Positions 1-11,065 of a stretch of DNA of 64,000 nucleotides are shown piece by piece. Where the stretch lies: assembly GCA_964017235.1 (NCBI GenBank), contig OZ024936.1, positions 35,672,040-35,736,039 of the forward strand. Reading direction: 5' to 3'. The stretch is from Sabellastarte sp. h YS-2021 (lineage: Eukaryota > Annelida > Polychaeta > Sabellida > Sabellidae). Every line of letters begins with the position of its first letter. The stretch's first letter is position 1. The notes beneath the pieces were generated by a model, which was not told where the DNA came from, did not search any database, and was given only the letters and a program-made list of their open reading frames with translations. Position numbers and translations under genes: made by a program.

Positions 1-1760
1 AATCTCTCTACACACTGCGGCTATCCAGTGGATACAATGATTTACTCAACAGTGAGAACCTGAAAGTAGATATTGGTAAGCTATGCCATGACATAGAGGT
101 CTGCAATTTCACTCTGTTATAGCTGACCAAAAATTATGTGAATAACATATTAAACAAAATACTGTAAATGTAATAGTTTTCACGTTATAACTGATTTACT
201 CAACAGTGATAACCTCAAAGTAGCTATTACTCAGCTATGCAATGAGCTACATGTCTGAATTTTTTCTATGTTATAGCTGACCCAAAATTAGGTGAACAAC
301 ATATTTAAGCAAAATACTGTAAATGCAATAGTTTTCAAGTTACAACTGATTTACTCAATAGTGAGAACCTGAAAATAGCTATTGCTCAGCTATGCCATGA
401 GCTATAAGTCTGTAATTTCACGACGTTATAGCTGACCCAAAAGTAGGTGAACAACATATTTTAACAAAATACTCCAAATGCAATAGTTTTCAAGTTACAA
501 GTCATTTACTCAACAGTCAGTACCTGAAAATAGCTATTGCTCAGTTGTGCCATGAGCTACAGGTCTGTAATTTCACTATGTTATAGCTGACCCAAAAGTA
601 GCTGAATAACATATTTACACAAATTTCTGTAAATGCAATAGTTTTCCAATTACAACTGATTTACTCAACAGTGTGAACTTCAAAGTAGCTATTACTCAGC
701 TATGCAATGAGCCACAGGTCTGGAACTTCACTATGTTATAGCTGACTCCGAAATAGGTGAATAACATATTGAAACAAAATACTCTAAATGTAATACTTTT
801 GAAGTTATAAGCAATTTACTCAACAGTGATAACCTAAAAGTAGCTATTACTCAGCTATGCCATGAGCTACAGGTCTGAAATTTTACTATGTTATAGCTGA
901 CCCAAAAGTAGCTGAATAACATATTTACACAAATTTCTGTAAATGCAATAGTTTTCCAATTACAACTGATTTACTCAACAGTGTGAACTTCAAAGTAGCT
1001 ATTACTCAGCTATGCAATGAGCCACAGGTCTGGAACTTCACTATGTTATAGCTGACTCCGAAATAGGTGAATAACATATTGAAACAAAATACTCTAAATG
1101 TAATACTTTTGAAGTTATAAGCAATTTACTCAACAGTGATAACCTAAAAGTAGCTATTACTCAGCTATGCCATGAGCTACAGGTCTGAAATTTTACTATG
1201 TTATAGCTGACCCAAAAATAGCTGAATAACATATTTACACAAATTTCTGTAAATGCAATAGTTTTCCAATTACAACTGATTTACTCAACAGTGTGAACTT
1301 CAAAGTAGCTATTACTCAGCTATGCAATGAGCCACAGGTCTGGAACTTCACTATGTTATAGCTGACTCCGAAATAGGTGAATAACATATTGAAACAAAAT
1401 ACTCTAAATGTAATACTTTTGAAGTTATAAGCAATTTACTCAACAGTGATAACCTAAAAGTAGCTATTACTCAGCTATGCCATGAGCTACAGGTCTGAAA
1501 TTTTACTATGTTATAGCTGACCCAAAAATAGCTGAATAACATATTGAAACAAAATACTCTAAATGCAACAGTTTTCAAGTTACAAGTGATTTTACTCACG
1601 ATGGAAGTTACTGAAAAGCCCAAAAGTAGCTATTACTCACTTAGCTATTGAGACAGACACCCAAGTTACTCACCATGTTGTAGCTATGAAAAAAGTATCT
1701 GAATAACATATTTTAACAAAATGCTCTAAATGCAACACTTTTCAAGTTACAAGTGATTTA
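1..1760 (+). repeat. ~155-bp satellite array, partly a 310-bp dimer
   Basis: About eleven head-to-tail monomers of roughly 155 bp. Each contains an AGCTATTACTCAGCTATG block, a TTATAGCTGACCC block, an AATAACATATT block and an AATGCAATAGTTTTC block. Between about 590 and 1540 the period doubles to 310 bp, because two monomer types alternate in near-identical copies. The same family recurs at 29.3-30.6 kb and 38.2-39.0 kb. No coding potential is visible. The left edge is cut by the window. Confidence 0.9.
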
Positions 1761-1786
1761 GTGCATGATTTCATGAATTTTAATGC

Positions 1787-2089
1787 ATTTTAGACATTTT
1801 TGTCTACCAGAGGCCTAATTTAGACATAAAGCCTACCAAAAAGATAGGGTGGCGAGTCCTCTAGCATACCAAGCCACCTGCCAAATATGAAAGAAATCTG
1901 GAAAGAAATGTGGACTGTAGGTCGCTAACAAGCAATATTCCACATTTTAGACATTTTTGTCTACCACAGACCTAATTTAGACATAAAGCCTACCAAAAAG
2001 ATAGGGTGGCGAGTCCTCTACCATATCAAGCCACCTGCCAAATATGAAAGAAATCCGGAAAGAAATCTGGACTGTAGGTCGCTAACAAG
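1787..2089 (+). repeat. Tandem pair of ~146-bp repeats, 157-bp period
   Basis: Copies at 1787-1932 and 1944-2089 are nearly identical. They contain a TAGACATTTTTGTCTACC palindrome-like block and end in GGTCGCTAACAAG. They directly follow the satellite and may be the unique end of the dispersed element that carries it. Confidence 0.8.
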
Positions 2090-2130
2090 AAATCTCTGCG
2101 GACGCGGACGACGACGATGATGAATCCATA

Positions 2131-2156
2131 GTATCCCCGCTTCGCGTCGGGGATAC
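2131..2156. repeat. GTATCCCC...GGGGATAC hairpin of a dispersed repeat end
   Basis: A perfect inverted repeat of GTATCCCC and GGGGATAC around a CG-rich loop, next to a (GAC/GAT)n stretch and GAATCCAT. The same combination of hairpin, GGATTCA and CGN triplets appears in the opposite orientation at 60341-60407, so it is a repeated terminus and not a local accident. Confidence 0.55.
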
Positions 2157-2159
2157 AAA

Positions 2160-4130
2160 TATGATCCATAAATCACTCACAATTTTCCATACTTGGTAAC
2201 CTCCCGCAGTCCGGCGGTACATCCGGCCAAGTGTAACTGGGGTCTTAGTGGATGACGCACTGCTTCTTAAACAGAAGATCTGCATGCTGATGCTTGGAGT
2301 AGCATTACAATTCCTGCTAGGTAAGAATGCTTCTGTAAGTCAGTGTACATAGACATCTGGACACAGCTGTCTTGTTAGCGCACAGACTGGGTTATCCAGC
2401 AAAAATACACACTCAGCCCTCTCTCTGGGTAAACCATTTGTTCTATTTCCTGCCATTTTTGTAGTGCTGAGTCCCAGAAATTTACACCCACCATAGCAGG
2501 CAATCTGTCCACTCAATCAGCACTGTCTTGCTGTACATATTTGGTGAATACAGGACACTAGGCATAACAAACGTGACTCTATACCACACTCCAAACATAC
2601 ATCACAAAAAAAACCCTTAACTTATGCAATACCTCAAAATGAATTTTATGTTTTAATCAGCAATCAAAATTTACTATGATTAACTGATTTTTAGAATTTT
2701 TATGTAGCATTTACACACTTTACGATGCACTTATACTAAATGTAACCAACACAAAAGTCTATGGACTAACAGACTTTTACTAACAGGTTGTAAATCACCT
2801 CAATTAGCAAAATTACAAGTTTCAAAAATATGTTTCCATTATTTTTTTCTGAGAACCACAATGGCTATGTAATTATTTGCCAATATAAAAAATATTTACC
2901 AAGTATTTTCCAATAAATCGGCAGAGACTGGAGATTTAAGTGCTTCTGGGATGCGTTCTTTGACCAATAAAAATTGGTGTCCATGTCCTGACATCATAAG
3001 TGTCAAGTGTTATAAACCTAACTGTCTGATAGTTCCAACAATCAACACCAGATAATGTTAGAGATCTGCATCATCTCAAGTGGACTTCTCAACACTTATC
3101 AATGTATTATTGCCTTATGGTCCATTTGCATTGTTCCAGGTGATGGGTGTTTAAATATTGTTTGCATTCAATAAAAAAAATCTGGATCTTTCCCAAAACA
3201 TAATCACTTCTTGCTTTGGCTACATTAAAATGGGATCTTTGAAATTCTGGGAATTATTTTGTGTTTGTTTATTTGTTTCTAGAATATGAACCAGATTGTT
3301 CCTAAATTTCAACACTTCTTCCTTTGGTCACACAATACACACATAAAGATTTCAGAAAAAGTCCACTTACTACTTTTGGATTTATCGTGAACACAGACTT
3401 ACAAACAGCTAAGCAAATGCATCCAAAAACATAACGTGGAGGTAATCACCATGATGTAATCAGACAATAATTGGCACACTCACGAAGGCTTATCCTGTCT
3501 ACTATTCCTTGCTTCCCACAGAATAATAAACACTTAAATAGTGACTATTTTAAATGTAGAGACCTCACTTCAAAGGATATACATCTTTCTTATCAAATAT
3601 AGCTTCTTAAATGTCACATAAATTTACACTGTAATCAAAATACAGACAATGTAACACCAAAAGGATATAGGGGCGATTAAGGGTTAATCTTAACATCAAT
3701 AAAGTTATGTTAAAAGTGTCTGTAAAACTGGACAAGAATAGAGTGCCTTCCAGGAACTTTGCTAGCTGATATTTCCAGCAAATTAATTCCATCTAGTGTA
3801 CTTTGATCTAGGTGTACTTGTTTGAAAAATAGTTTTTTTTTTTTAAATTTTAGATTCAAAAGCAAGACAAGAAAAGTACATCACTTTGTGAGAATTCTAT
3901 TTATCAATTACAGGATCATATTCAGTTTTGTAAATTGCTGCATAAAGGTTTATATGATGTCAAAATCTGAGGTCAAAACACCATCTTTGTACTTTATATT
4001 AAAATTAAATATATTACAAGAGCAACATAATGCGGGATTTCCTGCAGTAATGGTAGAACTAATCCCACTGTACTTTTAGCTGTGAAATGTGATGGCAGAC
4101 AATGTCATTAAACTAGAGAACCTAAATTCA
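2160..4130. other. No gene recognised
   Basis: AT-rich, mostly unique-looking sequence. Only short ORFs (under 90 codons) without recognisable domains are present. I see no convincing repeats, RNA genes or exon signatures here. Confidence 0.5.
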
Positions 4131-4141
4131 ATATTATAAAG

Positions 4142-4183
4142 ACCGGAAGTGCGCAGTGAACGAAAACCGGTCTGTGCGCATAG
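4142..4183 (+). promoter_or_regulatory. ETS and NRF1-like promoter motifs
   Basis: ACCGGAAGTGCGCA at 4142-4155 matches the ETS/GABPA core (ACCGGAAGTG) running into an NRF1-like TGCGC half-site, and a second TGCGCA lies near 4175. Such clusters are typical of TATA-less housekeeping promoters. They lie about 130-170 bp upstream of an ATG in good context at 4312. Assignment as a promoter is inference. Confidence 0.4.
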
Positions 4184-4311
4184 AATCAGCTTGGCATAAA
4201 ACGTGTGACAACCGCCCGCTGAAAAACAGAAGTGCTGTTTCAAATTGCTCGATTGTATGTTGATAGTAAAATCGTATGCTTTTACGCAAGCTATCAAGCA
4301 GTCAAAACAAT

Positions 4312-4476
4312 ATGGCAGCGACCTTGTTCATGTCACCTCATAACAAGCATTCTGATGCATGCAATGATCTCCCTCCGTATAAATTAGATGTACTAAAAAT
4401 AGTGGAATATAGATTTTCTTGTGAGATGGAGGCACATGACGATTGTAAAAGTGACAATAAGCAAGAGGCACTTTAA
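4312..4476 (+). CDS. Candidate first exon of an unknown gene (54 codons)
   Basis: The ATG at 4312 has A at -3 and G at +4, a good initiation context, and lies downstream of ETS/NRF1-like motifs. The peptide begins MAATLFMSP and contains LPPYKLDVLKIVEYRF; I do not recognise the family. The frame stays open to a TAA at 4474, but a GTAAAA at about 4445 could be a splice donor, which would make this a first coding exon. An in-frame ATG at 4276 gives a longer alternative. The sequence is unlike the repeats on its right, which begin about 50 bp later. Any downstream exons are unidentified, so the gene may be broken by the repeats, may continue far away, or may not exist. Confidence 0.3.
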   Translation: MAATLFMSPHNKHSDACNDLPPYKLDVLKIVEYRFSCEMEAHDDCKSDNKQEAL

Positions 4477-4529
4477 TGTTTTCATCCCAATGAGTATTAT
4501 TATTATTTTTTTTTTTTTTTTGCATTTTA

Positions 4530-6600
4530 TGCAAAAAAAAAACAATTTTTGGGGAAAGTCACCAGTAGACTCTGCAGATATCCTGCGGGTCAAAAATTTC
4601 ATCGAAATCACTCTATCTCGCTCCGCTTCCAAATAAACACGTCAAAAGTGGTGGGAAAACGATGTGGCGGGAAAACGATTTTTGGGAAAAGTCGCCAGTA
4701 GATTCTGCAGATATCCTGTGGGTAAAAATATTCATCGAAATCGCTCTTCATCACTCTGTTTCCGAGATAAACCCATATTTGCGCTTAACCCAGAAATTCA
4801 AGATGGCCACCAAAAGTGGGGGAAAGCGATTTTTGGGAGAAGTCACCAGTATACTCTGCAGATACCCTGTGGATCAAAAATTTCGTCAAAATCGCTCTAT
4901 CTCACTCCGTTTCCAAGATAAACGCGTTTTTGAGTTTTACGCAGAAATTCAAGATGGCCGCCAAAAGTGGCCAGAAACAATTTTTGGCAAAAGTTGCCAG
5001 TAGACTCTGCAGATTCTCTGTGGGTCAAAAATTTTGTCGAAATCGTTCTATCTCGCTCCGTTTCTGAGATAAATGCGTTTTTTTGCGTTTTATGCAGAAA
5101 TTCAAGATGGCTGCCAAAAGTGGCAGGAAAATCGCTCTATCTCACTCCTTTTCCAAGATAAACGTTTTTTTCTGTTTTACACAAATTCAAGATGGCTGCC
5201 AAAAGTGGCGGGAAAACGATTTTTGGGAAAAAATCGCCAGTAGACTCTGCAGATACTCTGTGGGTCAAACATTTCATCAAAATCGCTCTATCTCGCTCCG
5301 TTTCCAAGATAAATGCATTTTTCTGTTTTACGCAAATTCAAGATGGCCGCCAAAAGTGGCGGGAAAATGATTTTTGGAAAAAGTCACTAGACTCTGCAGA
5401 TACCCTGTGGGTCAAAAATTTTGTCGAAATCGCTCTATCTCACTCTGTTTCCGAGATAAACCCATATTTACGCTTAATGCAGAAATTCAAGATGGCCACC
5501 AAAAGTGGGGGGAAAATGATTTTTGGAAAAAGTCGCCAGTATACTCTGCAGATATTTTGAGGGCCAAAAATTTTGTTGAAATCCCTCTACCTCTCTCCGT
5601 TTCCGAGATAAACGCTTTTTTGCATTTTACGCAGAAATTCAAGATGGCTGTCAATAGTGGAGGGAAAACGATTTTTGGGAGAAGTCACCAGTAGACTCTG
5701 CAGATACCCTGTCGATCAAAAATTTCGTCGAAATCGCTCTATCTTGCTCCGTTTCCTAGATTAATGCGTTTTTGCGTTTAACGCAGAAATTCAAGATGGC
5801 CGCCAAAAGTGGCGGGAAAACAATTTCTGGAAAAGTTGCCAGTAGACTCTACAGATACCCTGTTGTCGAAATAGCTCTATCTCGCTCTGTTTCCGAGATA
5901 AGCGTGTCTTTGCGTTTAACGCAGAAATTTAAGATGGCCACCAAAAGTGGCAGAAAAACTATTTTTGGCAAAAAGTCGCCAGCATACTCTGCAGATACCC
6001 TGTAGTCAAAAATTTTGTCGAAATCACTCTATCTCGCTCCATTTCCGAATTAAATGTTGTTTTACAAAAAGTTGTCAGTAAACTCTCCAGATACCCTGTG
6101 GATCAAAAATTTAGTCGAAATCGCTCTATCTCACTCTGTTTCTGAGATAAACGCATTTTTTTTGTTTTACACAGAAATTCAAGATAGCCACCAAAAGTGG
6201 CAGAAAAAACGATTTTTGGCAAAAAGTCACCAGTAGATTCTCAAGATACCCTGTGGGTCAAAGAAATTTAGTCTAAATCACTCTCGCTCCGTTTCCGAGA
6301 TCAATGCGTTTTTGCGTTTTACACAGAAATTCAAGATGGCCACCAAAAGTGGCACAAAAACAATTTTTGGCAAAAAGTCGCCAGCATACTCTGCAGATAC
6401 CCTGTAGTCAAATATTTTGTCGAAATCACTCTATCCGCTCCATTTCTAAATTAAACGGGTTTTTTTTTTGCATTTGACACAGAAATTCAAGATGGCCGCC
6501 AAAAGTGGTGGGAAAACGATTTTTGGGAAAAGTTGCAAGTAGACCGGTAGATACCTTGTGGGTCAAAAATTTCGTCAAAATCGCTCCATCTCTCTCCATT
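4530..6600 (+). repeat. ~150-bp array with AAGATGGCCGCCAAAAGTGG motif
   Basis: About 13 degenerate units of roughly 150 bp. Each carries AAGATGGCCGCCAAAAGTGG, a CGATTTTTGG block, an AGACTCTGCAGATACCCTG block, GGTCAAAAATTTCGTCGAAA and a TCGCTCTATCTCGCTCCG block. The period is close to a multiple of three and few stops occur, so many short overlapping frames of repetitive peptide appear; these are not genes. Further copies lie at 18060-18690 and as fragments at 15.9-16.1 and 39.6-40.4 kb. Confidence 0.9.
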
Positions 6601-6946
6601 TCCGAGATAAATACGTTTTTGCAAATACTTTTGAAGATATTTGATATTTACTTCTGTCATTATTTTGCTACAAATAACAAAATAGCTATTACTCATTTAT
6701 GGCATGCAATAGAACCCGAAACCATATGCCATCTTACAGTTAAGGACAAAGTAGCTGAACAACATATTTTAGGAAAATACTCCAACTGCAATAGTTTTGG
6801 AGATACAATGGATTTACTCAAGTCAGAATTTCAAAGTAGCTATTACTCAGCTATGCAATGTGCAACAGGTGAAAAAAACTAGATGAATAACATATTTGAA
6901 AAGAAATCCCTAACTTTAATACTTTTGAAGATATTTGACATTTACT
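6600..6946 (+). repeat. Satellite interrupted by the Ngaro/PAT-like element (left part)
   Basis: Sequence of the dimeric satellite seen intact at 34.3-35.5 kb. It shares the TTTTGCTACAAATAACAAAATAGC and ATGGCATGCAATAG blocks. It breaks at 6946 and resumes at 14156 with CATTATTTTGCTAC, exactly as in uninterrupted copies. Confidence 0.8.
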
Positions 6947-7138
6947 AATGTGCATGGTTGCATTTGGGTGCAACCGGGCTCATTCCTGGACTTTGCTTCA
7001 TACCTTAAAATTTTTATTCTATCAAATGGTTTTGTATGTTACCTGTTCTCTCATTGGTTGAAATGGACTGACCACTGAAACTGACCAGTACCTCGTCCAT
7101 TTCAAATCTGGTGGCCAGAGGGAGAACATCACTTGCAC
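6947..7138 (+). repeat. A1 split direct repeat
   Basis: Left terminal repeat beginning AATGTGCATGG and ending ACTTGCAC. It is identical by eye to A2 at 12477-12668. It should contain the promoter and one recombination half-site. Confidence 0.9.
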
Positions 7139-7264
7139 ATATCAGCAACAGCACTACATTCATAGCACGTGGTTGTGTTTTTCTTTTATACTATTTACAT
7201 GTTATTTTATACTGTCTTAGTATTTTAGTATTTTAATACATATGGTCACTGCGTTTGTGAATCA

Positions 7265-8464
7265 ATGGAGAACAGGCAATATAACCTCCGTTCAGCCAAC
7301 CGTGACATAATACAAGTACCAGTCCAACTTCAAGTTGATAATACTGAATTTATGTCGACAGTTATGAATCAAAACAATGATTCACATTCCGATTCCATTA
7401 GCGATTCAAATGATTCCCATACTGATTTGGATTGCTCCGGATTGCTGAATTTGTCCAATGATGGAAATTATTCGAAATTAACCGGTGGAAATTCCACAAA
7501 AACTGATCAAACTGGAAATCAAATGCAAGCTTCTACCAGTACTGTTAATTCTAATCCACAACTACTGATCAACCAACAAATTTTGGATCAGTTACAAACT
7601 ATTGGTCGTAGATTGGACAAATTGGAGCACAAACCGGGGAAAAAAACGTCGGATCCGACAAAAATTAAAAAGAAAATAAAAAGTAAACAAACTTCAGTTA
7701 TCAAAGAGCACACCCCCATGCTATCAAATGCTAGTGGCGTAGCCAAAAATATGGATTCGACGGATCAATCAATCCCTAATCTGGCTTCCCTTAGACAAGA
7801 CATTCAAATTCAGCAACAGGTTCAACAGCGTCTTGCAACACTGGCACAACAACAAATACCAGGTATGGATCCAAAAATTAAATCCCAAAGGGGAGGTCCG
7901 GATGTTTTTGTAAAGAATAGGGTACGTTGGCCCCATGAACACGTTTTATCAGGTTCCACAAAAGAAAGGGTCACTTATGACCAGTTAACTGTTGTCCAGT
8001 GGGTTTCTGGGTTTTGTCGCACCATGCAGGAGGAAAAAAATTCAAAAATGAGAGAACATATGTTAGATTATTTGGTTTCTTTGATGGATGATGCTACAGA
8101 TTTTTCCTGGGGTGCGGCAAAGGCCAGTCACGCTGTGCTTCTGTGCAGAATGGAACAAGGCGAAATTCAAGATTATAGTCAGATTGAAAAAATTGATAGA
8201 ATTAGAAGAGCAAATGCACAGAAGCACGTTCAACCTGCAAACTTCAAAAATGCTCAGAATGATAAAAAATCCTTCACAAAAATCACCAAGTCCATGCCGT
8301 GTTTGTATTACAACCAAAATTCATGTACACATCAAAAAACACATGATACAAAGGGTATATCATACAAACACGTATGTTCTTCTTGTTTTGCCATATCTGG
8401 CAAGACATTTGCTCACCCTGAAAGTGAATGTAGAAATAAAAATCGTGTATCAAAAAACGAATGA
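7265..8464 (+). CDS. ORF1, gag-like nucleocapsid protein (399 aa)
   Basis: First ORF of the split-direct-repeat element, 126 bp after A1. The N-terminal third is Ser/Asp/Asn-rich and low in complexity. The middle is basic and Gln-rich (a QIQQQVQQRLATLAQQQ stretch may be coiled coil). It is followed by a conserved-looking domain around VTYDQLTVVQWVSGFCRTM. The C-terminus, about residues 340-390, has a Cys/His cluster (CLYYNQNSC, then H, H, CSSC, and HPESEC) typical of the zinc-binding tail of ORF1 in DIRS/Ngaro-like elements. Its TGA overlaps the ATG of ORF2 as ATGA. The expected role is to form the RNP particle that packages element RNA. Family assignment is by layout and this Cys/His pattern. 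Confidence 0.8.
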   Translation: MENRQYNLRSANRDIIQVPVQLQVDNTEFMSTVMNQNNDSHSDSISDSNDSHTDLDCSGLLNLSNDGNYSKLTGGNSTKTDQTGNQMQASTSTVNSNPQLLINQQILDQLQTIGRRLDKLEHKPGKKTSDPTKIKKKIKSKQTSVIKEHTPMLSNASGVAKNMDSTDQSIPNLASLRQDIQIQQQVQQRLATLAQQQIPGMDPKIKSQRGGPDVFVKNRVRWPHEHVLSGSTKERVTYDQLTVVQWVSGFCRTMQEEKNSKMREHMLDYLVSLMDDATDFSWGAAKASHAVLLCRMEQGEIQDYSQIEKIDRIRRANAQKHVQPANFKNAQNDKKSFTKITKSMPCLYYNQNSCTHQKTHDTKGISYKHVCSSCFAISGKTFAHPESECRNKNRVSKNE

Positions 8465-11043
8465 ATAAGGGTATGGCGACTGGTCAAAACCATACCCTTC
8501 AAAGACACATGGTTTTTTGGTCATCGGTTCAAAATTCTGAAGGTTTTCGAACAAAACCAAGTACTTGGAAAAAATGGCTTCACACTGCAAATGCGTTTAA
8601 TAATAAACGCAATCATAGGTCTTATGCTCAAGTGGTGGCAGGAAACCAAACTCCAAGATGTTACATAAGTAAAAAAATTGTTGGTCAAAATATCAAAAAA
8701 ATTCGCCCTGTACATGGACTTCACAGACCTGTGAAAGTCCGTCCTGCACACAGACTTCAAAGACATGTGGCAAATAATCTTACTTGGGGTAAGAAGGATA
8801 CCGAGAAACTACAAGGTCAAAGGTCAAATTCTGTTTACCAAAAACGTTCTAACGCACAACAAGGTTCCTCCAATACCAAAAATACCCCAAAAACTAAATC
8901 ACAAAGTCATGATCACATCATATCCATTCACAATAAATTTGCACCATTGCAAAAATTCTTGGACAATGAAAGCACTGAGACTGTTGTGCAGAAAGACCCA
9001 GAGACAATATGTCACACGTCTTCAAATACAGGTCGCAACACCGTTAAGCTACCTTGCAAACAAAATAAGCAAATGACTGACAAGGTCAAACACCAATTCC
9101 AAGGTCATAGTCCTGTACACGAAGTAGATAGGAAGGAAAATCCCCCTCCTTATCATGATGCAACAGATATATCACAGCAGTGTATACATATCCAGGCCAA
9201 TACCTCTGATGATAATTGTGATTTTGATACTTCTTCTCCTACAGAAATATCCTCTGATAATAGAATTCCACAACTTATCTGGGATAATAGATATCAATGT
9301 TCACACTATTCGGAGTGCATGGCCCAAATGACAGTACCTTTTGGTTTCATACCAATTACTTCACTCCAAGAATATCATGGACCACCCATTCATTGGCAAA
9401 CAATTCCGGACATGTTGAAAGCACATAAAATTATCACTGAATCAGGACTTCCAAATTTTATGAAATGTAGGATACCAGTTCAAACCCATCTTAGGCCTCA
9501 AGCTTGGGAAAAGTATCTCACCAAATATTGGGACAGACAGATTGTTGACCTAATTACTTTTGGTTTCCCCCTAGACTTTGATAGATCCTGTCCTTTAATA
9601 GCTACTTATGAAAATCACTCCTCAGCTATCCAACATCCAGATGAAATTGATAAATATATTCAAGAAGAATTATGCCACCAAGCAATATTAGGTCCTTTTG
9701 ATAAACTACCATTTCATTTACACTTTTCCCCACTCATGACAAGAACCAAACAGAATTCTTCAAAACGTAGGACTATTATGGACTTATCTTGGCCTAGGGA
9801 AGCCTCAGTTAATGCTGGTGTCAAGAAGAACATATACCTAGATACTTATTTTAAACTATATTATCCATCAATAGATAATATTACAGCAGCACTTAGGAAC
9901 TTGGGTCCTGGGGCCATGATATACAAAGTTGATATAAGTAGGGCATTTCGACACTTGAGAATTGACCCTAGGGACATAGATCTCTTAGGCTTATCTCATT
10001 ATGACGCATATATTGACGTAAGTCTCCCATTTGGGTTCAGACATGGGTCAATTTTCTTCCAAAGATGTTCTGATGCAATTAGATATATCATGAAGGAACA
10101 TGGCTTCCCAGGTTTATGGAATTATATAGATGATTTAATCTATACTGGTTTGCCTTCAAAAATACACGATTCTTTTGCCTTTTTGCTACGATTATTACCA
10201 GAATTAGGTTTGGACATTAGTATGGATAAATTGGTTCAACCTTCCACATCTGCTGTATGCCTGGGCATACTAATTGACAGCAAAAACCAAACCATATCCA
10301 TACCCCCAGACAAACTACAACAAATTGTACATATGTGTTCTTCATGGTCTAATAAGAAATCTTGTACAAAAACCCAATTCCAATCATTACTTGGCTCTTT
10401 GTTATATATAACAAAATGCGTTCATCCAGCTCGATATTTTCTGAACAGGATGTTGCAAATTTTACGAGATAACCACAATTCTCAGGTTATTACTTTGAAT
10501 CAACATTTTCATTGTGATTTAAATTGGTTTAACACCTTCTTAAAATCATATAATGGGGTCACATTTTATCATCAGCCAAATATTCAGCATGCTATCCATT
10601 TAGATGCATGTCTTACAGGTCTTGGAGGTTGCTATAATAACATGATATATACTATTCCAATTCCTGAAGGCCACGAAGGTTACAACATAAATCATTTAGA
10701 GATGATTAATATCATGGTGGCCCTTAAAATATGGGGCACATGTTGGTCTAATCAATGTGTCCAAATATTTTGTGATAACTTACCAGTAGTAGAAGTCATA
10801 AGAACGGGCCGAGCCAGGGACCATATTTTAGCCATGTGTGCCAGAAATATTTGGTTGTTATCTGCCATATATAATATTAGATTTATAGTGTCACATATTT
10901 CTGGTCATCATAATACAATTGCTGATCTGTTGTCCCGATGGTACAAAACACCAAATAACCATGAAAAATTAACTGCCTTACTCCCAATACATTATTGGAT
11001 CCCTGCACATATGGATCTGATGTTGTTTAATACAAAAATTTAG
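8461..11043 (+). CDS. ORF2, reverse transcriptase and RNase H (860 aa)
   Basis: Copies element RNA to DNA. The N-terminal ~270 residues are basic and of unclear role. Reverse transcriptase motifs follow: KVDISRAFRHLRI (motif A, catalytic Asp), SLPFGFRHGS (motif B) and NYIDDLI (motif C, YIDD at residues 555-558). An RNase H domain follows with HLDACLTGLGG, NHLEMINI, FCDNLPVVEVI and IADLLSRW, supplying the Asp-Glu-Asp-Asp set. No clear methyltransferase or hydrolase domain follows. The start is chosen at 8461 because the ATG overlaps the ORF1 stop by 4 nt, which suggests termination-reinitiation. The frame is intact. ORF3 begins 22 nt after its stop. Confidence 0.92.
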   Translation: MNKGMATGQNHTLQRHMVFWSSVQNSEGFRTKPSTWKKWLHTANAFNNKRNHRSYAQVVAGNQTPRCYISKKIVGQNIKKIRPVHGLHRPVKVRPAHRLQRHVANNLTWGKKDTEKLQGQRSNSVYQKRSNAQQGSSNTKNTPKTKSQSHDHIISIHNKFAPLQKFLDNESTETVVQKDPETICHTSSNTGRNTVKLPCKQNKQMTDKVKHQFQGHSPVHEVDRKENPPPYHDATDISQQCIHIQANTSDDNCDFDTSSPTEISSDNRIPQLIWDNRYQCSHYSECMAQMTVPFGFIPITSLQEYHGPPIHWQTIPDMLKAHKIITESGLPNFMKCRIPVQTHLRPQAWEKYLTKYWDRQIVDLITFGFPLDFDRSCPLIATYENHSSAIQHPDEIDKYIQEELCHQAILGPFDKLPFHLHFSPLMTRTKQNSSKRRTIMDLSWPREASVNAGVKKNIYLDTYFKLYYPSIDNITAALRNLGPGAMIYKVDISRAFRHLRIDPRDIDLLGLSHYDAYIDVSLPFGFRHGSIFFQRCSDAIRYIMKEHGFPGLWNYIDDLIYTGLPSKIHDSFAFLLRLLPELGLDISMDKLVQPSTSAVCLGILIDSKNQTISIPPDKLQQIVHMCSSWSNKKSCTKTQFQSLLGSLLYITKCVHPARYFLNRMLQILRDNHNSQVITLNQHFHCDLNWFNTFLKSYNGVTFYHQPNIQHAIHLDACLTGLGGCYNNMIYTIPIPEGHEGYNINHLEMINIMVALKIWGTCWSNQCVQIFCDNLPVVEVIRTGRARDHILAMCARNIWLLSAIYNIRFIVSHISGHHNTIADLLSRWYKTPNNHEKLTALLPIHYWIPAHMDLMLFNTKI

Positions 11044-11065
11044 TTTTATTTCAGAAGATACTTCT

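Noticed and set aside
2082..2285. Minus-strand 67-codon Ser-rich ORF
   Set aside because: It overlaps the hairpin and CGN triplets of a dispersed repeat end; no domain.
4662..6236. Series of 60-120-codon ORFs with shared peptides such as SADTLWVKNF
   Set aside because: They are different frames of one ~150-bp tandem repeat with no start context, domain or splice signals.
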